The notes under the pieces were generated by a model. The model made no database searches, was not told where the DNA came from, and saw only the letters and a list, made by a program, of their open reading frames with translations. Positions 1-6,871 of a DNA stretch of 64,000 nucleotides are shown one piece after another. The stretch lies in the NCBI GenBank assembly GCA_002084765.1, contig NBMB01000031.1:9494-73493 (forward strand). Reading direction: 5' to 3'. Source of the DNA: Candidatus Cloacimonetes bacterium 4572_55. GTDB lineage: Bacteria; 4572-55. How positions within the stretch are numbered: the first letter of the stretch is position 1; each line of letters begins with the position of its first letter. A program made the translations under genes and the position numbers.

Positions 1-470
1 CCTTGCGCGTCAAGAAATCGTCCACCTAAAGCCGAGGTCATACCGATTCCCAGGTCCACGGTCGCGCTTCCGCCCAATCCGACAAATATCTTCCGGCATC
101 CCTTGTCCAAACAGGCGTGGATGAGTTGACCCGCGCCGTGACTCATCGCGGTCAGCGGCTGCCGCCTATCTGTCGGGACAAGGTCCAGTCCGATTGCCGC
201 CGCGGTTTCGACAATGCCCGATCCATTATCCAGCGTCCCAAACCGAGCGAGCGTTGGTCGTCCCAGCGGTCCCGTTACTTCGATCTCATGGAAATCTCCG
301 CCGCACCCAGCGACCAAACTCTCGACCGTGCCTTCTCCGCCGTCGGCAATTGGTAAAGCGATCACTTTTGTGTCTGGTCTCACCCCAAGGATACCCTGCT
401 TGATCGCGTTGCCCGCCTCTGCAGAGGTCATACTGCCTTTGAATTTATCAGAAATAACAAGCGTTTGCAT
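1..470 (-). CDS. Glycerate kinase (glycerate 2-kinase family), 3' end cut by window edge
   Basis: The open frame starts with ATG at 470 and runs off the left edge without a stop, giving about 156 residues of the N-terminal half. I translated it by hand. It shows the family's opening strand and loop (VISDKFKGSMTSAEAG), the ADGGEGT motif, a GPLGRPT turn and the GLGGSATVD motif, all in the order found in glycerate kinases of the GarK/GlxK family. These enzymes phosphorylate D-glycerate with ATP to feed serine/glyoxylate carbon into glycolysis. The usual family form SATNDGG reads SATVDLG here, a small variation. The family assignment is strong; the exact product (2- or 3-phosphoglycerate) cannot be told. 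Confidence 0.88.
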   Translation of the reverse strand, partial: MQTLVISDKFKGSMTSAEAGNAIKQGILGVRPDTKVIALPIADGGEGTVESLVAGCGGDFHEIEVTGPLGRPTLARFGTLDNGSGIVETAAAIGLDLVPTDRRQPLTAMSHGAGQLIHACLDKGCRKIFVGLGGSATVDLGIGMTSALGGRFLDAQ

Positions 471-681
471 GATCGGGTTTACGTCAATTCAAGGGTTAAG
501 TTTCGAGTTCGCGCGGCTATCGTATATTTTATTTGATAATGCAATTTATATAATACAGAATGGGCTATGGCTTGTCATGGCTGAATAGTTACGGCAGGCT
601 CAAGAATAAAAAAATACGATTTTCGGTTGCAATCTCAAATTTCTGATAGAGTTGCAACGCATTATTACTAAAACTGCTCAA

Positions 682-1173
682 CTAATCGCTCGATTCTTTC
701 AACAATTCTTGTAGAAACATCAATGAAACCCTATCTTTATCTCGAAACGTCTCTTTTTTTACTGCAATCAAGGTTTTTAAATCCAACGTATGCACGCGTA
801 AATCTCCACTCAAATCCATTTCAACCGTATAAGGAAAAAGCCTATCATAATCACGATTTTTGCCGATCATTCCCAGAACATTCAATGGTCCGCGTTTGGT
901 TTCAAACAAATGGTGACCCAACCCAAGCAGAGCCGTTGCGTCCGGCTTAATAATACGCCCAAATTGACCCCGGTAGATTGTGTCCAGGGATTCCAAAGCT
1001 TCAATCAGGCGAGCCACATTGTCGATGTGTCGCGAATGAACGATATCCAGATCAAATGTTGTTATCGGCGCGCCGTGCAGTATGGCTCCGACGCCGCCTA
1101 CGATAATAAAATCAATCTTGTAGTGAGCCAGTGTTTCCAATAAACAGAAGAAATCAACGGATGATTTTGGCAC
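682..1173 (-). CDS. Nucleotidyltransferase-fold protein (MNT/AbiEii-like)
   Basis: A protein of about 163 residues from a GTG start at 1173; a TTG at 1188 in the same frame is possible. It carries the nucleotidyltransferase signature of a GG pair (VGGVGAILHG) followed by a D-x-D pair (TTFDLDIV), which in this fold binds nucleotide and metal. The rest (HLFETKRGPLNVLG, LKTLIAVKKETFRDKD) resembles small antitoxin- or AbiEii-like nucleotidyltransferases. The GTG start lies inside the end of a 57-residue upstream gene, a 20-base overlap that suggests translational coupling. A toxin-antitoxin role is possible by analogy but is not shown by the sequence. Confidence 0.7.
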   Translation of the reverse strand: MPKSSVDFFCLLETLAHYKIDFIIVGGVGAILHGAPITTFDLDIVHSRHIDNVARLIEALESLDTIYRGQFGRIIKPDATALLGLGHHLFETKRGPLNVLGMIGKNRDYDRLFPYTVEMDLSGDLRVHTLDLKTLIAVKKETFRDKDRVSLMFLQELLKESSD

Positions 1174-1327
1174 GGCGCAACCTCTCAACTGAATTAACTG
1201 CCTGTTGTAATGCCATTAACCGTTCACGCGGGGTCAAAGATAACATCCAGCGGATCAATGTTAAATCAACGCCTTCGGTGCTATAGTCACTGTTTTGTGC
1301 GAGTATATTTGTTTTTTGATCGATCAT
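1154..1327 (-). CDS. Small protein paired with the nucleotidyltransferase
   Basis: A 57-residue frame with an ATG at 1327 and a purine-rich GGGAGA about 11 bases upstream, ending in TGA at 1154-1156. Its core reads GVDLTLIRWMLSLTPRERL followed by a basic helix (VERLRRAKIIR). I recognise this pattern as a small protein often found directly before nucleotidyltransferase genes. It overlaps the downstream gene's GTG start by 20 bases in another frame, so the two are almost certainly translated together. It could be the partner in a toxin-antitoxin-like module. Its function is unknown. Confidence 0.65.
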   Translation of the reverse strand: MIDQKTNILAQNSDYSTEGVDLTLIRWMLSLTPRERLMALQQAVNSVERLRRAKIIR

Positions 1328-1444
1328 ATTTCCGTATTGTCTCCCCCACGATGAAAATCGCTGGCTATTCTGTTAGATAGTTCCCTATGTATAACGCTCA
1401 TTGTTTTGTCATAAACATCGTGGTAAGGTCTTTATTTTCACAAA

Positions 1445-1852
1445 TCAAATATGCCCATTAAAAAGCATACCGACAACGTCCAGATCAGCTTCCAGAAAGT
1501 CGTATCGAATCAATTCCCTCCTCGATACCCATCGAATTTGCTCAAACACATTGTTTTCCATCTCTCCGATGTAGTTTTCGATCTGGTAGAAAAAAAGATG
1601 CACCTCTATTGCGACCGATCCGTGACGCTCATAAACATGACGCGTGTGCGAGACCAGTCTTCCGACTGACGCTTGAATCGACAGTTCCTCCCACAACTCA
1701 CGCTGGAGACATTCGGGACCGGTTTCTTTCGGTTCGATTTTCCCCCCTGGAAATTCCCACTTAAGGGGCATTTCGCCGGCTTGATGGCGTTGGCAGATCA
1801 AAACTTTGTTGTTTTCCTCAATAATTCCGGCAGCGACTTGAATTTGTTTCAT
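1445..1852 (-). CDS. mutT: 8-oxo-dGTP diphosphatase, Nudix family (MutT)
   Basis: A 135-residue Nudix hydrolase, the usual MutT length. The Nudix box is complete in spacing (G-x5-E-x7-REL-x-EE): GGKIEPKE followed by RELWEEL, with the usual Gly near the end replaced by Ser. The N-terminus (VAAGIIEENNKVLICQRH) and the WEFPGGK core match MutT enzymes, which hydrolyse 8-oxo-dGTP to stop A:T to C:G transversions. The gene begins seven bases after the broken pgsW gene and is probably co-transcribed with it. Specificity for 8-oxo-dGTP is inferred from family resemblance. Confidence 0.85.
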   Translation of the reverse strand: MKQIQVAAGIIEENNKVLICQRHQAGEMPLKWEFPGGKIEPKETGPECLQRELWEELSIQASVGRLVSHTRHVYERHGSVAIEVHLFFYQIENYIGEMENNVFEQIRWVSRRELIRYDFLEADLDVVGMLFNGHI

Positions 1853-1858
1853 AACCTG

Positions 1859-2569
1859 TTATGATTTCTTTCGTTGGAAGATATAATGCTTCACGTCCAG
1901 GCGGAGAGATAAGACAATGACTGTGAGCAGAAAAAGGATCGCCGCTATCGTGAATGGGAGGGAGTAGGTCTCTCGATAATAGAGCGCGCCTTTACCGATT
2001 TTTGATTTTTCTTCCTCAAGATAGGGCATGACGCTAATGCCGTAATCATTTGCAATACGTCTAATCTGCAGAATATGGATAATCGGCAGACCTCGTTCCG
2101 CCATGCGGGTGATAACGCCTTCTGCTGGGAACTCGACCGCGGTCAGATCCCGAGACAAGCCCGCTTTGATCAGCTTTCCGTTCTGTGACGATCCCAAGCT
2201 GGCGATACCACCGCCAATATTGATATAGACCTTGATACTCTTTCTCCGGCTCCTCTCCATTTCACTGTAGATATCCAGCCGTCGGTCGATACTCGCGCTG
2301 AGATGGCTTTCATGGATAAAGTCCATCTTTTTGTCAGACTCGGAAATTTTTGAATTTCTCTTGATCGCTTCTTTTAACAGGCTACGTCCTTTCCGACTTA
2401 AGCCGCGTCCACGATCTCCGCCGCCGCCTATTGATACGGCTTTAGAACGGTAGTGGATCAGCCCTTTCTGATAAAGCTCGGACTCCATATCCAACCAGGT
2501 GAAATCCGGATTGCTCGCGCCCCATGACGAAGCACCGATGGAGGTGACGATAATTGGCTCCAACTCCAT
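1859..2569 (-). pseudogene. PgsW-type poly-gamma-glutamate system protein, C-terminal part (broken gene)
   Basis: A frame of 236 residues that begins in mid-domain at MELEPIIVTSIGASSWGAS and continues with FTWLDMESELY, GGGGDRGRGLS and GGGIASLGS, conserved blocks of the poly-gamma-glutamate system protein that accompanies PgsC. A hydrophobic segment near the C-terminus (FTIAAILFLLTVIVLSL) should anchor it in the membrane. The N-terminal part lies in a different frame at 2442-2846. From my memory of the family, a stretch of roughly 60 residues between the two parts (around an AK-x-T-x-x-NP motif) is also missing. I therefore read it as a broken gene rather than an independent protein. Confidence 0.7.
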
Positions 2570-2846
2570 GTAACACGCCGGTATCGGTGGTGATCAAGGT
2601 ATATTGTTCGCCGATCAGACCGGTTTCTGCCGGGTCGTTTTCTTTATCAATCGGAATACCCAGCTCGACAATACGCTCCTTCAGGGCATTCTGCGCCAGG
2701 GATGCCAGTCGAGTGGCTTCGGTTTTCTGTTTAAGATAAGGCTGGGCTTTAGGCGACTTCGAGCTCTCGACCAATGCGTAAACCGCAATCGAAAGAAGCG
2801 TTAAACCAATCAGCAAATAATGGGAAGGAGATCGATAGATGTTCAT
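2442..2846 (-). pseudogene. PgsW-type poly-gamma-glutamate system protein, N-terminal part (broken gene)
   Basis: The true start is the ATG at 2846, whose bases overlap the stop of pgsC as ATGA, a classic coupled arrangement. It encodes MNIYRSPSHYLLIGLTLLS, a membrane-spanning N-terminus, then a helical part ending in TLITTDTGVL. Beyond about 2572 the frame no longer resembles the family, and matching sequence resumes one frame away in the neighbouring entry (from 2569). Moving between the two frames needs a skip of one base on the minus strand. Lesion type and missing residues are discussed under the findings. Confidence 0.65.
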
Positions 2847-3304
2847 AAGCTCAGGTCGCCTCCGTAAAAGATGATCATCATCATTTTCACCAATACGGCA
2901 GTCATAATCATGGTGCAGACCGTCTTGTTCACGCCCTGCCGCTCCATCCAAATAGCGATCAAGCCAGGAATGATATAGCCGACTGCCTGAAAATCCATCT
3001 GCAATTCCGTGATGGGAGCCTGAAACAGTTGACGGGTCGCCCATCCCGATATGAAACCAATGAGAATGGTCAGAACCGTGCGGCGACGGCCATAAATTAA
3101 CATAAAATTGGATAAAAGCCGGATAAGTCCGAACGTGGCTAACGCGGCGAGCAATGTGCCGGCAATGCGCGAGGGGTGATGAATCATCAACGCCATGTAA
3201 CCGGGGACGACCATTCCTCCGGCAGCTAACCCAAGCGCTTCCGAGAAAAAAAGGCTAAGGAGTAGTCCCAAGCCAATGAATTGAGGAGTGATTATCGGAT
3301 CCAT
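2843..3304 (-). CDS. pgsC: Poly-gamma-glutamate biosynthesis protein PgsC/CapC
   Basis: A 153-residue membrane protein, close to the usual PgsC length of about 150. It is almost entirely hydrophobic, with about four membrane segments, and contains the family's N-terminal block (GLAAGGMVVPGYMAL) and a conserved arginine-rich loop (YGRRRTVLTIL). PgsC is the small membrane subunit of the poly-gamma-glutamate synthase/exporter, working with the PgsB ligase. Neither pgsB nor pgsA is present in the window: the next gene upstream is a KamA-like enzyme. The gene's stop overlaps the start of the broken pgsW. Whether polymer is made cannot be judged without PgsB. Confidence 0.85.
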   Translation of the reverse strand: MDPIITPQFIGLGLLLSLFFSEALGLAAGGMVVPGYMALMIHHPSRIAGTLLAALATFGLIRLLSNFMLIYGRRRTVLTILIGFISGWATRQLFQAPITELQMDFQAVGYIIPGLIAIWMERQGVNKTVCTMIMTAVLVKMMMIIFYGGDLSL

Positions 3305-3395
3305 TAATGGTGAACCTCAGTTGAACAGGTGAACTTTGCAAAGGTTATGAATTTTTGCAAGGTTTTCAATTAACCGTTAGAAATCCAATTTCTAA

Positions 3396-4490
3396 CTAAC
3401 ACGAATTTGGTATTTCAATATTTTTCCCTTCATAATTTCGTAATGTCCATGACGACTCGTCTTTTGAAACGACGTAATTCGGATCCAGGGGAATTTTACC
3501 GATACGTGTGGATATCGCATACCGAGGCACGGCAAAACCTGTTGTAAAACCCTGCAAGTCCCTTATGATCTCCTGGCCTGTTTCAAGCGGAGTACGAAAA
3601 TGGGTACTACCTGTTACAAAGTGGCAGTGGAAAATATAATAGGGTCTGACGCGTATTTCTAAAAGTCGGTGCATCAACTTTTTCATGGTTTTGGAATCGT
3701 CGTTGATCCCTTTCAGCAATACGGTTTGATTTCCCAACGGAATCCCTTCGCGTAACAATATGTCACACGCCTTTGCAGTTGCTTTTGTGATTTCTTTGGG
3801 ATGATTAATTTGGGTATTGATCCATACCGGATGATGCTTAGCAATAATTTTTGCCAAATTTGAAGTGATTCTCTGCGGAAGTGTGCAGAGGGTTCGCGTT
3901 CCTAATCTGATGATTTGCACATGGTCTATTTTTCGTATCTCGCCTAAGACATAGTCCAGTCGCTCATCTTCAACCATCAGCGCGTCTCCACCCGTAATAA
4001 GCACATCTCTAATTTCCGTTGCCTGCTTGAGATAATCAATCGCCTTTTCGATACGATTAAGCGATGTGTCTTTGTCTGTCTTACCAATTCGCCTTTTACG
4101 GAAGCAATGCCGGCAATAACTCGGACACTGGTTGGTTAAATAAAGCACTAATCTATCAGGATAAAGTTGAAATAAACAATCTACAGGGAGGCTTTTCTCC
4201 TCTTTTTTAGGATCATAAACTCCTATAGTATCACCAAGTTCTTTTATATCGGGAATCATCTGTTTTCTGAGCGGGCAATTTGGGTCGCCCTTATCCATCA
4301 AACTCGCATAATAGGGGCTGATAGCAAATCTTAACTGTTTAGAAACAGATTTGATACTATCAATTTCATACGGGGTCAGGTCTACATACTGGCTCAATTG
4401 TTCAATAGATTCAATCCTATTTGCCAACTGCCATTTCCAATCATTCCATTGCTTACTCACATTCACGTCCATCTCGTTCACGCCATCCAC
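3396..4490 (-). CDS. KamA-family radical SAM aminomutase (lysine 2,3-aminomutase-like)
   Basis: A 364-residue protein from a GTG start at 4490 with AAGGA nine bases upstream. It has the radical SAM cluster motif C-x3-C-x2-C at C122, C126, C129, the TGGDAL block, and the conserved PLP lysine K332 in GKIPLDPNYV. The N-terminus (WNDWKWQLANRI) is typical of lysine 2,3-aminomutases, which move an amino group from C2 to C3 of an amino acid. However, the two aspartates that hold the side-chain amine of lysine in the clostridial enzyme appear here as His290 and Ala325, and the GGGG before the PLP lysine reads STRIG. The substrate is therefore probably not lysine. An EF-P-modifying EpmB role is an alternative. 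Confidence 0.8.
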   Translation of the reverse strand: MDGVNEMDVNVSKQWNDWKWQLANRIESIEQLSQYVDLTPYEIDSIKSVSKQLRFAISPYYASLMDKGDPNCPLRKQMIPDIKELGDTIGVYDPKKEEKSLPVDCLFQLYPDRLVLYLTNQCPSYCRHCFRKRRIGKTDKDTSLNRIEKAIDYLKQATEIRDVLITGGDALMVEDERLDYVLGEIRKIDHVQIIRLGTRTLCTLPQRITSNLAKIIAKHHPVWINTQINHPKEITKATAKACDILLREGIPLGNQTVLLKGINDDSKTMKKLMHRLLEIRVRPYYIFHCHFVTGSTHFRTPLETGQEIIRDLQGFTTGFAVPRYAISTRIGKIPLDPNYVVSKDESSWTLRNYEGKNIEIPNSC

Positions 4491-4553
4491 AAAAAATTTC
4501 CTTTTTGTTAAAATTATATATGAGTTGCCTCATACATCCTCAAAAATTGAGAA

Positions 4554-5090
4554 TTAATACTTTTCCTGAATCCGACTCCACTCCATTTTAAACCATGGCG
4601 TGTACCTATCCGGATTTTCCGCCAAATCTCGATTCAGCTCATCAATCGTGACGAATTTCCATTCATCAATTTCATAGGGATTTGCGCGAATCGGCTCCTC
4701 GCTACGACCCATATAAACGGCACACAGTTCGTTTTCCGATCCTTTGTCGAGATAATTTGCCTGATATTGAAATTTATAGAGAAAACGAAGTTCCGCCTGC
4801 AAGCCGAGTTCCTCTTCCAGGCGCCGCTTTGTCGCAGTCTCATAGCTTTCCCCTTTTCGAGGGTGGCTACAGCACGCGTTTGACCAAAATAGGGGCCACA
4901 AGGCTTTATCCGCCCCCCGTTTTTGTAACAAAATCTCGCCATTCCCGTTAAAAATAAATATCGAGAACGCTCGGTGAAGAATTCCTTCCCCCTGATGACA
5001 ATCCGACTTTGGCTTATAACCGATCTTATTATCGTCCTCGTCCACCAAGATCAAAAGTTCGCTATCAAAAGAGACCTGTTTGTGATCCAT
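4554..5090 (-). CDS. idi: Isopentenyl-diphosphate delta-isomerase, type I
   Basis: About 178 residues from ATG 5090, which is preceded by CGGAG at a suitable distance; the open frame extends 41 codons further upstream but that part looks non-coding. The Nudix-like isomerase features are present: the catalytic cysteine region NACCSHPRKGE, RRLEEELGL with the metal/catalytic glutamates, and a Trp-rich C-terminus (YTPWFKMEW). The enzyme interconverts isopentenyl and dimethylallyl diphosphate for isoprenoid synthesis in the cytoplasm. The size and the LLQKRGADKALWP block fit bacterial type I enzymes. It is the first gene of a minus-strand run leading into the KamA-like gene 63 bases downstream. 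Confidence 0.88.
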   Translation of the reverse strand: MDHKQVSFDSELLILVDEDDNKIGYKPKSDCHQGEGILHRAFSIFIFNGNGEILLQKRGADKALWPLFWSNACCSHPRKGESYETATKRRLEEELGLQAELRFLYKFQYQANYLDKGSENELCAVYMGRSEEPIRANPYEIDEWKFVTIDELNRDLAENPDRYTPWFKMEWSRIQEKY

Positions 5091-5265
5091 GGGGCTTGCT
5101 CCGTTAATTTTTGAAAAGTTGCATTGTGCATTTATAGGCATGCGTTTATCATAGCGTGTGTAAAGATAGCAAATCGATGCGCGATTGTCAATAAATTTTA
5201 AGACCATAACCAAGATAGCGAATCGGCTTGGATAAGCTCAATTGTTGAGACATCTGAAAAACTGT

Positions 5266-5293
5266 TTGCAATTTAGCGACTTCTTAGTATAAT
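5266..5293 (+). promoter_or_regulatory. Probable sigma-70-type promoter
   Basis: TTGCAA at 5266-5271 and a perfect TATAAT at 5288-5293 are separated by 16 bases. It lies about 95 bases before the TTG start of the TPR/TonB gene and would place the palindrome at 5317-5343 in the transcript leader. Confidence 0.5.
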
Positions 5294-5316
5294 ATCTACG
5301 GAAAATCAAAAATTAT

Positions 5317-5343
5317 GTAGCGCAGAACGTTATTCTGCATTAC
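5317..5343. repeat. 27-bp imperfect palindrome
   Basis: GTAGCGCAGAA and TTCTGCATTAC pair around a 5-base centre (9 of 11 positions). A related pair of arms occurs at 43703-43768, so this is probably one member of a dispersed palindromic repeat family; here it sits in the leader of the next gene. Confidence 0.5.
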
Positions 5344-5385
5344 AGGCGGGGTTCTCCGAAAATTTAACAAAAAGGACGGCATATC

Positions 5386-6792
5386 TTGAAAAAAATTATC
5401 CTGTTGTCATTGCTTGTATTGATCTTGCAGACCCTGCCGGCTCAGGCGCGACGGAGTGCGGAAGATCATCTGACCATTGCGCAGACCTTGATCGACAGTA
5501 TGCGTTATGAGCAGGCAACGATCCACTTACGCCGAGCTATCGAGATGGACACAACGCTTGCCCAAGGGTATCGCAGTTTGGGGTCGATCTATGAGGGTTG
5601 GGAGGCTTATGAAGACGCGTTTGATGTATATCAAACCGGCTGTCAGATTCTCTCTGACGAGGAGATATGCGCTAAGGCGGAGGAACTCTCGGATTTAATC
5701 GAGCAATCGGAAGATGGGCGGAAAACTCGGTCAATCGGTCAGTCGATCTGCCTGTTGATGATCTTTTCCACGAATTATGACGATATTAAGGAAGCGAAAA
5801 AAATGTTATCAGAAGGGAGCTATTTCCCCGATGTCGCCGAGAAATATTCGCAAACCGGGGTCATCAAGCAGGTGGATTGCTACGAATCTGGCAATATCGA
5901 TCCGATGCTGGTGCCGGAGGTGGAGAAGTTGGCAACAGGTTCGATCAGCGATGTGTTGACAAATGCACGCGGGTATTATATTCTGCTGAAAGTATTCCAG
6001 GGCAAGACCGAGCGCATAAAGCAGTATCCGTGGGAGCCGGTATTGCAGGCAATACGGGATTCCCTTGGCATTCATCCGCCGGAAGAAGTCGCAGAAGCGG
6101 ATTCTGTTGAGGCAGGAGAGACTGAGACGCGTTCTCGTCGATCCCGTCGTGGAAAATCCGAATCTGACACAATTGTGACGACCATAGTTGCCGACGTCCA
6201 GGCTCTTGCTGACTCTTCTGCGATTGAGATCGATTCACTTCTTGCCACGCCCGACTTTGTCTCGGTTATGGCGGATAGCGCGACAGTTGCTTCGGGTAGC
6301 TCTGCGGCTGTCGATAGCGTTATCATACTGGAGGAGCCGGAAGGATCGACTGCCCCTGATTCTGCCCAGACAAATTTGGAGGAAGAGAACGTTGTGGATG
6401 GGAATGAGCAAGAGCCTCCCGAAACGCCCGTTATTGATCCAAATGACGATCCCAATATCGCCCCGATGATGGACATTTTCAACAATCCGACAACGATTTT
6501 TTATCACAAATCGCCGGAATTGATTGAGCGCGTCGAGCCAGAGCATCCAGAGGCTTGGCAGAATCGAGGCGGAGAAGTAACGTTGCATGTCCTGATCGAC
6601 GATAAGGGCAAAGTATTGAATGTCAAGGTGAAAGAAAGCTTTGACGATGAGGGCGTGATGGGGTTTAATCAGCTGGCAATAAAGGCGATCATGCAGTGGA
6701 AATATAAGCCTGCAACCCGGTATGATAAGCCGCTTATGGTCTGGATAACCGAACGGATCGTTTTCGCTGAAGAGGAAGCTGGCGAGGAATAG
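5386..6792 (+). CDS. TPR / parvulin-like / TonB C-terminal periplasmic protein
   Basis: A 468-residue protein from a TTG start with AAGGACGG seven bases upstream. Residues 1-21 form a signal peptide ending in PAQA. Residues 25-100 carry TPR-type repeats (YEQATIHLRRAIEMDTTLAQGY). Residues about 125-210 resemble a parvulin prolyl-isomerase: FPDVAEKYS, then LVPEVEKLATGSISDVL and GYYILLKVF. A long acidic, Ser/Ala-rich linker follows (residues 235-375). The last 90 residues form a TonB C-terminal fold, with GGEVTLHVLIDDKGKV and AIMQWKYKPA. TonB domains transmit inner-membrane energy to outer-membrane proteins, but no ExbB/ExbD is nearby. The three-part arrangement is unusual; the parvulin call is the least certain part. 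Confidence 0.7.
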   Translation: MKKIILLSLLVLILQTLPAQARRSAEDHLTIAQTLIDSMRYEQATIHLRRAIEMDTTLAQGYRSLGSIYEGWEAYEDAFDVYQTGCQILSDEEICAKAEELSDLIEQSEDGRKTRSIGQSICLLMIFSTNYDDIKEAKKMLSEGSYFPDVAEKYSQTGVIKQVDCYESGNIDPMLVPEVEKLATGSISDVLTNARGYYILLKVFQGKTERIKQYPWEPVLQAIRDSLGIHPPEEVAEADSVEAGETETRSRRSRRGKSESDTIVTTIVADVQALADSSAIEIDSLLATPDFVSVMADSATVASGSSAAVDSVIILEEPEGSTAPDSAQTNLEEENVVDGNEQEPPETPVIDPNDDPNIAPMMDIFNNPTTIFYHKSPELIERVEPEHPEAWQNRGGEVTLHVLIDDKGKVLNVKVKESFDDEGVMGFNQLAIKAIMQWKYKPATRYDKPLMVWITERIVFAEEEAGEE

Positions 6793-6871
6793 GATAAGAC
6801 CTATGCGAAATCTATGAAGTTTGCGGACTCTTAACTTTAGCAATAAAAGCAATAAATATGGAGAAATATTG

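Noticed and set aside
117-588. Three overlapping plus-strand frames at the left edge
   Set aside because: All lie opposite the glycerate kinase on the minus strand, whose hand translation shows clear family motifs.
626-658. GTTGCAA/TTGCAAC hairpin after the nucleotidyltransferase gene as a terminator
   Set aside because: The stem is only seven bases and the T-run on the minus strand is some 15 bases away; too weak to call.
2560-2580. Programmed frameshifting in pgsW
   Set aside because: No slippery heptamer or stimulating structure is visible, and family sequence also seems to be missing, which a frameshift signal would not explain.
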